Part shown: one piece after another, positions 1 to 5,152 of the stretch
Layout: each line of letters starts with the position of its first letter
How positions within the stretch are numbered: position 1 is the first letter of the stretch
NCBI GenBank assembly: GCA_905214155.1
Contig: CAJMLC010000137.1
Coordinates: 1 to 5,152, forward strand
Source: an uncultured bacterium
GTDB taxonomy: Bacteria; Bacillota; Clostridia; Oscillospirales; Oscillospiraceae
Reading direction: 5' to 3'
Length of the DNA: 5,152 nucleotides
Program-made: the position numbers and the translations under genes
The notes under the pieces: model-generated
What the model was told of the DNA's origin: nothing
Database searches by the model: none
The model's input: the letters and a program-made list of their open reading frames with translations, nothing else

Positions 1-163
1 AAATTCCGGTTTTGAGTTTACATAAGCGCAAGATTATTTTCAAAATTTCGCTTCCAAATGGAGCGGAAATACGAAAAATCGCAATGTGAAAGCAGGAGAA
101 TGGAGCGGTAGGAGCGTAAAATAGGAAAAATTCGCGATAATTGATGAAATTACGCGAAAAAGG
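1..163. other. AT-rich non-coding leader upstream of the DUF4015 gene
   Basis: No convincing gene is seen here. The stretch is much more AT-rich than the coding regions that follow. The 10-mer AATGGAGCGG occurs at 57-66 and again at 99-108, and a third GGAGCG lies at 111-116. A palindrome at 131-158 is listed separately. A frame on the plus strand stays open from the window edge to a TGA ending at position 89, but it shows no recognisable protein character, so I do not call it the tail of an upstream gene. Confidence 0.6.
131..158. repeat. Imperfect palindrome next to the promoter, possible operator
   Basis: The left arm is TTCGCG plus TAATT (131-136 and 138-142, with A137 as a bulge). The right arm is AATTA plus CGCGAA (148-158). 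They give 11 matching pairs around a 5-nt centre, GATGA. The site ends 5 bp before the proposed -35 box of the downstream gene, a position where an activator or repressor could act. No regulator family is recognised from the motif; the regulatory role is inferred from symmetry and position only. Confidence 0.4.
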
Positions 164-192
164 TGGAAATTCCCGAAAAGTTGGTGTATAAT
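164..192 (+). promoter_or_regulatory. Sigma-A type promoter of the DUF4015 gene
   Basis: A perfect TATAAT at 187-192 lies 17 bp downstream of TGGAAA (164-169), which matches the TTGACA consensus at 4 of 6 positions. Transcription would start near 199-200, leaving a leader of about 20 nt before the ATG at 221. The leader contains AGTAGGG (207-213), a moderate ribosome site 7 nt from the start codon. Confidence 0.7.
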
Positions 193-220
193 ACAGTCAG
201 ACAGAAAGTAGGGAATTGCT

Positions 221-2008
221 ATGAAAAAACGCCGGACGAACGCTTCGGCTCCCAGACAAAAACGGCCGGAAAAGGCTGCGCGCGAACAGGCGTGGCAGCG
301 GTTTCTGCGCCAGAATACGTGGCTGGTTCTGCTGCTGGTGCTGATCCTGGTGGCGGTCGTACTGTTTATCTGCGTGATCACCGGTGCGCCGGATGAGCCG
401 GTCAGCGACACCGCGCAGGTCGGCAGCCGCTACCGCGCGGCCTATATCTGTGCCGAAACGCCGACGGTCCCGTGCTACGACGCCGACTTCGCGGAGACCG
501 GCGCGGTGGCGCGCGGCTCCGCCGTGACGTATCTCGCGGAAAAGAGCCTGAAAAAGAACGGAACGACGTATTATCTGACCTATTTTGACGACCTGCAGTA
601 CGGCTATGTCGACGCAGCGTGCTTCACCGACGATCCGAATGCAGTCGTCCTCGAGAAGACCATCTATGTCCGTACGCCGCAGAACCTTCGCCTTTCGGCG
701 GATGGATTTGAGCTGGGCGGGCTGGTGGAGCAGGGGACAGAGCTTCAGGTGCTGGGCTTCGACTCCATCTCGAACGGTGTTGTCCACCTCTACCACGTCA
801 CCGACGGCGAGTCGACCGGCTACATCAGCGGCGAATACACCGCCGCGACGCCGGAGCTGGCCACGGAGATCTATGACCGCTTCGGCTCCTACTCCATTCA
901 TCTCGGGCGGCTCGATCGCTGGGGCGGCGGCGACGGCGGATCGCTCGACTATTACCCGCGCGAGAAGGCAAACTTTGAGGACAATGTTATGCCGGATCCA
1001 TGCTACGCGCTCTACCTGACGTGTGACCCGGATGTGCTCGGCAACATCGACGCCTACATCGAATATGCGAAATCGACGAATATCAATGCGTTCGTCGTCA
1101 ACATCATCGACGGCACGTCGGTCGGCTATCCGTCGCCGGTCTATCAGGAATATTCACCGACGGCCTATCAGTACGCAAACAACACGATCGAGGAATACCG
1201 CGCGTGCATCCAGAAGATCAAGGACGCGGGCTTCTATGCCATCGGCCGCCTGACGGCCTTCAACGATTCGTTCTTCGTGAGCGACCATCCGGAATACGCG
1301 ATCGCGGACAACAACGGCGATCCGCTCTATCTGCGGGCCACGGGCAGCTATTGGCCGAGCGCCTTCTGCCGCTATGTGTGGGAGTACAAGGTCGCGCTGG
1401 CGAAGGACGCCGTCGAGACGATGGGCTTTCAGGAGATCCAGTTTGACTACGTCCGCTTCCCGGACGGGACGTATGACTATGAAAAGGCCGGGACGATCGA
1501 TTATCGCAACGAAAATAGCGAGACCAAGGCGCAGGCCATCCAGCGGTTTTTGATGTACGCGACGGATGAGCTGCACGATCTCGGCGTCTATGTCGGGGCG
1601 GATGTCTTCGGCGAATCCGTGGAGACCTATGTCACGGCCTACGGCCAGTATTGGGCGGCGATCAGCAATGTGGTCGACGTCATCAGCGGTATGCCGTATC
1701 CCGACCATTTCAGCCAGAACGGCACGTACCGCCCGTGGGAGCATCCCTATGAGACGATCTACGACTGGTCGGTCAAGGCCGCGGCAAGGCAGGCCGAGAC
1801 GCCGTCGCCCGCCATCGTCCGCACGTGGGTCCAGGCGTATGACGCCATCCGGCCGCCGTACAACACCTATGGCGCGGAAGAGGTCGGCGCAGAGATCCGT
1901 GCGCTGGAGGATGCGGGCCTGAGCGGCGGCTTTATGGCGTGGAACGCCATGTGCAGCCTGAGTAAGTTGGAAAATCTGAAACCGGCGTTCGATGCGCTGA
2001 CAAAATAA
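221..2008 (+). CDS. Membrane-anchored putative glycoside hydrolase, DUF4015 family (PF13200), with SH3-like modules
   Basis: The 595-residue protein is probably anchored in the cell membrane and faces outward. Residues 1-31 are rich in Lys and Arg, and residues 34-54 form one hydrophobic helix with no evident signal-peptidase site. Residues about 72-134 and 146-208 look like two SH3-like repeats; the second carries NLRLSADG and ends in GESTGYIS. A glycine-rich linker (234-241) leads to a TIM-barrel region (about 262-595). This region has the pattern I know from DUF4015: ALYLTCDPD near 263, INAFVVNIIDG near 288, IGRLTAFND near 341, EIQFDYVRFPDG at 405-416, GADVFG at 459-464, GMPYPDHF at 490-497 and MAWNA at 572-576. 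Asp409, Arg412 and Asp461 are plausible active-site residues, but I know of no confirmed mechanism or substrate for this family. SH3-like modules often bind cell wall, so a role on wall or extracellular glycans is inferred. The ATG is supported by AGTAGGG 7 nt upstream and by the promoter. The gene appears monocistronic, with a terminator 15 nt after the stop codon. Confidence 0.85.
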   Translation: MKKRRTNASAPRQKRPEKAAREQAWQRFLRQNTWLVLLLVLILVAVVLFICVITGAPDEPVSDTAQVGSRYRAAYICAETPTVPCYDADFAETGAVARGSAVTYLAEKSLKKNGTTYYLTYFDDLQYGYVDAACFTDDPNAVVLEKTIYVRTPQNLRLSADGFELGGLVEQGTELQVLGFDSISNGVVHLYHVTDGESTGYISGEYTAATPELATEIYDRFGSYSIHLGRLDRWGGGDGGSLDYYPREKANFEDNVMPDPCYALYLTCDPDVLGNIDAYIEYAKSTNINAFVVNIIDGTSVGYPSPVYQEYSPTAYQYANNTIEEYRACIQKIKDAGFYAIGRLTAFNDSFFVSDHPEYAIADNNGDPLYLRATGSYWPSAFCRYVWEYKVALAKDAVETMGFQEIQFDYVRFPDGTYDYEKAGTIDYRNENSETKAQAIQRFLMYATDELHDLGVYVGADVFGESVETYVTAYGQYWAAISNVVDVISGMPYPDHFSQNGTYRPWEHPYETIYDWSVKAAARQAETPSPAIVRTWVQAYDAIRPPYNTYGAEEVGAEIRALEDAGLSGGFMAWNAMCSLSKLENLKPAFDALTK

Positions 2009-2022
2009 ATACGATATAGAAC

Positions 2023-2054
2023 AGGCCCTCCCAGCCGGGATGGGCCTCGTTTTT
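2023..2054 (+). terminator. Intrinsic terminator of the DUF4015 gene
   Basis: AGGCCC (2023-2028) pairs with GGGCCT (2042-2047), and TCCC (2029-2032) pairs with GGGA (2037-2040) around the loop AGCC, with T2041 bulged. Five T residues (2050-2054) follow after CG. The 10-bp GC-rich stem, the T tract and the position 15 nt after the stop codon make a standard Rho-independent terminator. Confidence 0.88.
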
Positions 2055-2065
2055 GTATATCATGA

Positions 2066-2163
2066 ATAGCCTCATCGGCCCAAAAAGCTCCCCCAGTCTG
2101 CACGGAGCGCAGACAGCCCCCTCTTCGTAGAGGGGGCCTTCGGGCTGATGAGAGTATCGGCCC
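2066..2163. repeat. Structured intergenic element with three stems and an alternative fold
   Basis: An outer stem pairs CTCATCGGCCC (2071-2081) with GGGCTGATGAG (2142-2152), 11 pairs with one G-U; three more pairs, ATA/TAT (2066-2068 with 2155-2157), follow a 2-nt internal loop. It encloses two hairpins: GTCTGC/GCAGAC (2096-2101 with 2109-2114) and a perfect 9-bp GCCCCCTCT/AGAGGGGGC (2116-2124 with 2129-2137, loop TCGT). ATCGGCCC occurs twice, at 2074-2081 and 2156-2163, so GGGCTGAT (2142-2149) can instead fold locally onto the second copy with a 6-nt loop. There is no ORF of note. It lies between two convergent genes, so it could be a dispersed intergenic repeat, a MITE-like relic or an RNA element. 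Its style resembles repeats I recall from gut Oscillospirales, but I cannot check copy number. Confidence 0.55.
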
Positions 2164-2190
2164 CTACGACCGCAGTGGTGGGGATAGGGA

Positions 2191-2221
2191 AACCCGCGCG
2201 GCAGGGACTGCCGCGCGGGTT
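2191..2221 (-). terminator. Perfect 14-bp inverted repeat, possible purB terminator
   Basis: The arms AACCCGCGCGGCAG (2191-2204) and its exact complement (2208-2221) are separated by only 3 nt. It lies 35 nt beyond the purB stop codon. Read on the minus strand, the hairpin is followed by only a short T run (GGGTTTCCC), so it is a very stable hairpin with a weak U tract. It may end purA-purB transcripts or protect their 3' ends. It could also belong to a repeat family, because the symmetry is perfect and the tail is poor for an intrinsic terminator. Confidence 0.5.
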
Positions 2222-2256
2222 CCGCAATGAAGGGGAAAAGATGGGGATCGAAACGG

Positions 2257-3672
2257 TCAAAGGGTGATGTCGGCGCGGGTCTGGGATGCGTCGGTGCAGA
2301 GGCTGCGGCATTTCGCGGTGAAGGCCGCGACCTGTTCCGGGCAGCGCCCGATGTAAGCCTCCGGCTTCATCTCCGCGCGGATCTCGGCCTCGGTCAGGCC
2401 GAAGGCCGGGTCAGCGGCCAGCTCCGCAATGAGGTCCCACGGCTCGCCGTTTTTCATCGCCTCGGTTGCGCGCATAGACGCGCGGCGGATGATCTCGTGG
2501 ACCTGCTGCCGGTCGCCGCCGCGCTCGACCGCGGCCATCAGCAGATTTTCCGTCGCGATGAATGGCAGATAGTCCGCGACGAACTTCGCGACGATCTTCT
2601 CGTTCACGCGGAGGCCCGCCGTCACGTTCTGCATCAGGCGGAGAATGCCGTCCACGGCAAGGAAGCCCTCGGGCAGGGAGATGCGGCGGTTGGCCGAATC
2701 GTCGAGCGTCCGCTCGAACCACTGCGTAGAGGCGGTCATCGGCGCATTCAGCGCGTCAGCCATCACGTAGCGGGACAGGGAGCAGATCCGCTCGCAGCGC
2801 ATCGGGTTGCGTTTGTAGGCCATCGCGGAGGATCCGACCTGCGTGCTCTCAAACGGCTCTTCGAGCTGGCGGTCGTGCTGCAGGAGGCGGATGTCGTTCG
2901 CAAAACGGTAGCAGCTCTGTGCGATGGAGGACAGGACGTTCAGAATGCGGCTGTCCAGCTTACGCGGATAGGTCTGGCCGCAGACATCATAGAGGCGGTC
3001 GAAGCCGAAGTCGGCGGCGATCATGCGGTTCATTTCGTCGATCTTTGCGGTGTCGCCGTGGAAAAGCTCCACAAAGCTGGCCTCGGTGCCGGTCGTGCCG
3101 CGGCAGCCGAGGAACCGGATGGCCGCGATCACGTCGTTCAGCTCTTCGAGGTCGAGCATCAGATCCTGCAGCCAGAGTGTTGCGCGCTTGCCGACGGTGA
3201 CGAGCTGCGCGGGCTGATAGTGCGTGTAGCCGAGGCAGGGGAGGGCGGCATAGCGGTCGGCAAAGTCGGCCAGCTGCACCATGACCTGCTCCAGCTGGCC
3301 GCGCAGATAGACGAGGGCGTCGCGGTAAAGCACAAGGTCGGCATTGTCGGTGACATAGCAGCTCGTCGCGCCAAGGTGGATGATGCCCTTCGCGCCGGGC
3401 GCGGCTGCGCCGAAGGCGTAGATGTGCGCCATGACGTCGTGGCGCAGCTCCTTTTCCTTTGCCGCAACGAGGTCGTAGTCGATGGGGGAGACGTGCGCGG
3501 CCAGCTCGTCGACCTGCTCCTGCGTCACGGGCAGGCCCAGCGTGTGCTGCGCCTTCGCCAGCGACACCCAGAGCCGCCGCCACGTCTCAAACCGCATGTC
3601 CGGGGAGAACAGATGGAGCATATCGTCCGAGGCGTAGCGGGACGCCAGCGGGCTTTCGTATCGGTCTTTCAT
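2257..3672 (-). CDS. purB: Adenylosuccinate lyase, long animal-like form
   Basis: This cytoplasmic enzyme splits adenylosuccinate into AMP and fumarate, and SAICAR into AICAR and fumarate. The 471-residue protein belongs to the fumarase/aspartase superfamily. It carries the three conserved blocks: RHDVMAH (77-83), with His78 matching a catalytic His of the family; GYTHYQPAQL (148-157), with His151 as the second catalytic His; and the signature loop GSSAMAYKRNP (280-290), whose Ser281/Ser282 includes the catalytic Ser. The N-terminus YESPLASRYAS (5-15) and WFERTLDDSANRR (318-330) closely match human ADSL as I remember it, unlike the shorter form of Bacillus. The loop has Ala285 where the family usually has Pro. 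The ATG lies 9 nt after the purA stop; GAGG overlapping that stop is 7 nt upstream, so the two genes are cotranscribed and probably translationally coupled. Length is near that of the long-form family (about 475-485). Confidence 0.96.
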   Translation of the reverse strand: MKDRYESPLASRYASDDMLHLFSPDMRFETWRRLWVSLAKAQHTLGLPVTQEQVDELAAHVSPIDYDLVAAKEKELRHDVMAHIYAFGAAAPGAKGIIHLGATSCYVTDNADLVLYRDALVYLRGQLEQVMVQLADFADRYAALPCLGYTHYQPAQLVTVGKRATLWLQDLMLDLEELNDVIAAIRFLGCRGTTGTEASFVELFHGDTAKIDEMNRMIAADFGFDRLYDVCGQTYPRKLDSRILNVLSSIAQSCYRFANDIRLLQHDRQLEEPFESTQVGSSAMAYKRNPMRCERICSLSRYVMADALNAPMTASTQWFERTLDDSANRRISLPEGFLAVDGILRLMQNVTAGLRVNEKIVAKFVADYLPFIATENLLMAAVERGGDRQQVHEIIRRASMRATEAMKNGEPWDLIAELAADPAFGLTEAEIRAEMKPEAYIGRCPEQVAAFTAKCRSLCTDASQTRADITL

Positions 3673-3679
3673 CGCGGAG

Positions 3680-3683
3680 CCTC
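3680..3683 (-). promoter_or_regulatory. purB ribosome binding site overlapping the purA stop codon
   Basis: On the minus strand the purA stop TGA runs into GAGG, giving TGAGG, followed by 7 nt and the purB ATG (3672). Ribosomes ending purA translation are therefore delivered onto the purB start site. This supports both the chosen purB start and translational coupling. Confidence 0.75.
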
Positions 3684-4956
3684 AGCGCTGGATGTATTCG
3701 TCGCGCGCCGCGCCGACGGAGACATAGCTGATATGGCAGCCAATGGCTTTTTCAATATATTCGACATAGTTGCGTGCCTCGACGGGAAGGTCTTCCCATT
3801 TGCGGACGCCGGAGATGTCGCAGCCCCAGCCGGGCATCGTCGTGAAGACGGGCTTCGCCTCGTCAACGACCGCGGTGAACGGGAAGTCGTCGGTCTTCTG
3901 GCCATGGATCTCATACTGTACGCAGACGGGGATCTCCTTCATGTAGGAGAGGACATCGAGCTTGGTCAGCGCGATCTCCGTTGCGCCCTGGATCTGCACG
4001 CCGTAGCGCGTGGCGACCAGATCGATCGGGCCGACGCGGCGGGGCCGGCCCGTTGCCGCACCGTATTCCGCACCCGCCTGACGGAGCGCCTCTGCCTCTT
4101 CGCCAAACCATTCCGCCGTGAACGGGCCTTCCCCGACGCAGGTGGAGTACGCCTTCACGATGCCCACCGTCCGGTCGACATGGCTGCCCGGAATCCCGGC
4201 GCCCACGCAGGCATATCCGGCGTTGGAGCTGGAAGAGGACGTATACGGGAAAATGCCGAAATCAATGTCACGCAGCGCGCCGAGCTGGGCCTCGAACATG
4301 ATGTTCTTGCCGGACTTTTCAGCGTCATAGAGGAACCTGGTCGTGTTGCAGATGTAGGGCGCGAGCTTCGAGCCGAACTCTTCACACCAGGCCAGCATAT
4401 CGTCGAGCTTGTAGGGTTCTGCACCGTAGACGTTCTGGATAGTGAGGTTTTTCCACTCAAGGATGCCGGAAAGGCGCTTCTTGAGATATTCCGGATACAG
4501 CAGCTCGCCCATCATGATGGTCTTCTTCTGGTACTTGTCGGAGTAGACCGGCGCGATGCCGCGCAGCGTGGAGCCGTATTTCTTGTCCTTCAGACGGGCC
4601 TCTTCCAGACCGTCCAGCGCGCGGTGATAGGGGAAGACGATGGTTGCGCGGTCAGAAATCTTGAAGTTTTCCGGCGTGATCTCAATACCGGCGTCCATCA
4701 GGCTCTTCATTTCGCCCCAGAGATGCTCGAGGTCGATGACGACACCGTTGCCCAGCACGTTGACAACGCCCTTCAGGAAGATGCCGGAGGGGATCAGATG
4801 CAGCGCAAATTTGCCGTATTCGTTGACGACGGTGTGGCCCGCGTTGTTGCCGCCCTGATACCGGCAGACAATGTCATATTCCTTCGCGATAAGGTCGACC
4901 ATGCGGCCCTTGCCCTCGTCGCCCCAGTTGATGCCTACGATTGCACAGTTGCTCAT
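3682..4956 (-). CDS. purA: Adenylosuccinate synthetase
   Basis: This cytoplasmic enzyme makes adenylosuccinate from IMP, aspartate and GTP, the committed step from IMP to AMP. The 424-residue protein has the usual length of bacterial PurA. Near the N-terminus, WGDEGKG (11-17) carries Asp13, and QGGNNAGH (34-41) carries His41; both align with the catalytic pair of the E. coli enzyme at the same numbers. Other family blocks are LHLIPSG (52-58), GNGVVID (69-75), LRGIAPVYSDK (131-141), DIDFGIFPYTSSS (230-242), KAYSTCVGEGPF (268-279), the aspartate loop GAATGRPRR (299-307) and the guanine-binding TKLDVL (331-336). The IMP loop reads FEAQLGALRD (221-230) rather than the E. coli-like FEGAQGTLLD. I chose the ATG at 4956 because AAAGGAG sits 7 nt upstream and the N-terminus then fits the family exactly. 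An in-frame ATG at 5010 lies upstream of the -10 box and would add 18 unlike residues. purB follows after 9 nt. Confidence 0.97.
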   Translation of the reverse strand: MSNCAIVGINWGDEGKGRMVDLIAKEYDIVCRYQGGNNAGHTVVNEYGKFALHLIPSGIFLKGVVNVLGNGVVIDLEHLWGEMKSLMDAGIEITPENFKISDRATIVFPYHRALDGLEEARLKDKKYGSTLRGIAPVYSDKYQKKTIMMGELLYPEYLKKRLSGILEWKNLTIQNVYGAEPYKLDDMLAWCEEFGSKLAPYICNTTRFLYDAEKSGKNIMFEAQLGALRDIDFGIFPYTSSSSSNAGYACVGAGIPGSHVDRTVGIVKAYSTCVGEGPFTAEWFGEEAEALRQAGAEYGAATGRPRRVGPIDLVATRYGVQIQGATEIALTKLDVLSYMKEIPVCVQYEIHGQKTDDFPFTAVVDEAKPVFTTMPGWGCDISGVRKWEDLPVEARNYVEYIEKAIGCHISYVSVGAARDEYIQR

Positions 4957-4963
4957 AAAAAAG

Positions 4964-4970
4964 CTCCTTT
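4964..4970 (-). promoter_or_regulatory. Strong purA ribosome binding site
   Basis: AAAGGAG on the minus strand lies 7 nt before the ATG at 4956. It decides between this start and the in-frame upstream ATGs at 4974 and 5010; the one at 4974 is only a few bases from the ribosome site and cannot use it. Confidence 0.85.
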
Positions 4971-4989
4971 TCATATCATTTCTGCGCTT

Positions 4990-5017
4990 ATTATAGCATA
5001 GAGAAAACATAAGTAAA
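4990..5017 (-). promoter_or_regulatory. Promoter of the purA-purB operon
   Basis: On the minus strand TGCTATAAT (4998 down to 4990) is a perfect -10 box with an extended -10 TGn. TTTACT (5017 down to 5012) is a 4-of-6 match to the -35 consensus, with a 16-bp spacer. Transcription would start near 4983, giving a leader of under 30 nt, too short for a riboswitch. No PurR box is recognised nearby. Confidence 0.75.
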
Positions 5018-5064
5018 ACATCTATTTCTCATATCATCCATAAGAGTAGTTAATGACAGACGGT

Positions 5065-5100
5065 AAAAAAACTCCTCAAGCTCCGAAGAACTTGAGAAGT
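5065..5100 (-). terminator. Intrinsic terminator of the tRNA-Leu gene
   Basis: On the minus strand ACTTCTCAAG (5100-5091) pairs with CTTGAGGAGT (5080-5071), with one G-U. The stem continues through TTC/GAG to close a TTCG tetraloop, 13 pairs in all. A run of T residues (complement of 5065-5071) follows at once. The hairpin begins directly after the CCA of the tRNA with no spacer and separates the tRNA transcript from the purA promoter. Confidence 0.92.
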
Positions 5101-5152
5101 TGGTGCGCGAGGCGGGACTTGAACCCGCACGTCCGGAGTGGACACTAGAACC
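5101..5152 (-). tRNA. tRNA-Leu, 3' part only (5' half lies beyond the window)
   Basis: The minus strand shows an encoded CCA (5101-5103), discriminator A73 (5104), the acceptor 3' half CTCGCGC (5111-5105) and a T arm with stem GCGGG/CCCGC (5128-5124 with 5116-5112) around the loop TTCAAGT (5123-5117). The variable region is 16 nt long (5144-5129) with a TGTCC/GGACG stem, which marks a class II tRNA (Leu, Ser or Tyr). The anticodon stem 3' strand is TCTAG (5149-5145). The last bases in the window would be T38, G37 and G36. An anticodon ending in G excludes Ser and Tyr and fits a Leu tRNA reading CUN codons; A73 also fits Leu. The exact anticodon (probably UAG, perhaps CAG or GAG) is outside the window. 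Confidence 0.9.

Noticed and set aside
3..89. Open plus-strand frame from the window edge, possible tail of an upstream gene
   Set aside because: It is short and AT-rich with no protein-like pattern; chance openness is as likely, and the upstream sequence is not available.
40..411. Minus-strand 123-codon frame over the leader and the start of the DUF4015 gene
   Set aside because: It overlaps the promoter and N-terminal coding region in antisense, has no family resemblance and no ribosome site.
197..901. Minus-strand 234-codon frame opposite the DUF4015 gene
   Set aside because: It is Arg/Val/Asp-rich with no domain and lies wholly antisense to a well-supported gene; a compositional shadow.
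2066..2221. CRISPR array or complete insertion sequence in the convergent intergenic region
   Set aside because: There are no regularly spaced repeats with unique spacers and no transposase fragment; only hairpins and one pair of 8-bp direct repeats are present.
4957..4983. Purine riboswitch upstream of purA
   Set aside because: The leader predicted from the extended -10 promoter is under 30 nt, too short for an aptamer, and the bases between the tRNA terminator and the promoter do not show a purine aptamer fold.
2227..5001. A 924-codon open frame on the plus strand opposite both purA and purB
   Set aside because: It is antisense to two clear enzyme genes, has low-complexity Arg/Ala/Gly/Val/Asp-rich content with no recognisable domain, lacks a ribosome site, and spans their junction. 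GC-rich codon use in the real genes explains the absence of stops.
4957..5010. Longer purA start at 5010, adding 18 residues
   Set aside because: That ATG lies upstream of the proposed -10 box and start of transcription, has no ribosome site, and the extra residues do not fit the family. The ATG at 4956 has AAAGGAG at 7 nt.

Overview
The window looks like a piece of chromosome from a GC-rich low-G+C-phylum (Firmicutes) anaerobe, most likely a gut Clostridia/Oscillospirales-type organism. This rests on the Clostridia-like form of PurA, the animal-like long form of PurB, a membrane-anchored DUF4015-type glycosidase, strong AGGAG-like ribosome sites and AT-rich promoters between GC-rich genes. 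The lineage is an inference from sequence style, not from a database search.

Layout. Positions 1-220 are an AT-rich non-coding leader with short GGAGCG repeats, an imperfect palindrome (131-158) and a sigma-A type promoter (164-192). Positions 221-2008 (+) encode a 595-residue surface protein: a basic N-terminus, one membrane anchor, two SH3-like modules, a glycine linker and a TIM-barrel of the DUF4015 putative glycosyl hydrolase family. Its gene ends in a clear intrinsic terminator (2023-2054). The convergent intergenic region (2009-2256) then holds a compact structured element (2066-2163) with alternative pairings and a separate 14-bp perfect inverted repeat (2191-2221).

On the minus strand lies a two-gene operon: purA (3682-4956, adenylosuccinate synthetase) followed 9 nt later by purB (2257-3672, adenylosuccinate lyase). 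PurA joins IMP and aspartate using GTP, and PurB removes fumarate to give AMP; together they form the whole IMP-to-AMP branch. PurB also acts on SAICAR earlier in purine synthesis. The operon has its own promoter with an extended -10 (4990-5017). Upstream, also on the minus strand, is the 3' part of a tRNA-Leu gene cut by the window edge (5101-5152), whose intrinsic terminator with a UUCG loop (5065-5100) starts right after the encoded CCA.

I found no evidence for a novel multi-gene system, a CRISPR array or a complete insertion sequence. The points most worth a second look are the structured intergenic element, the altered IMP-binding loop in PurA, the palindrome next to the glycosidase promoter, and the unassigned substrate of the DUF4015 protein.
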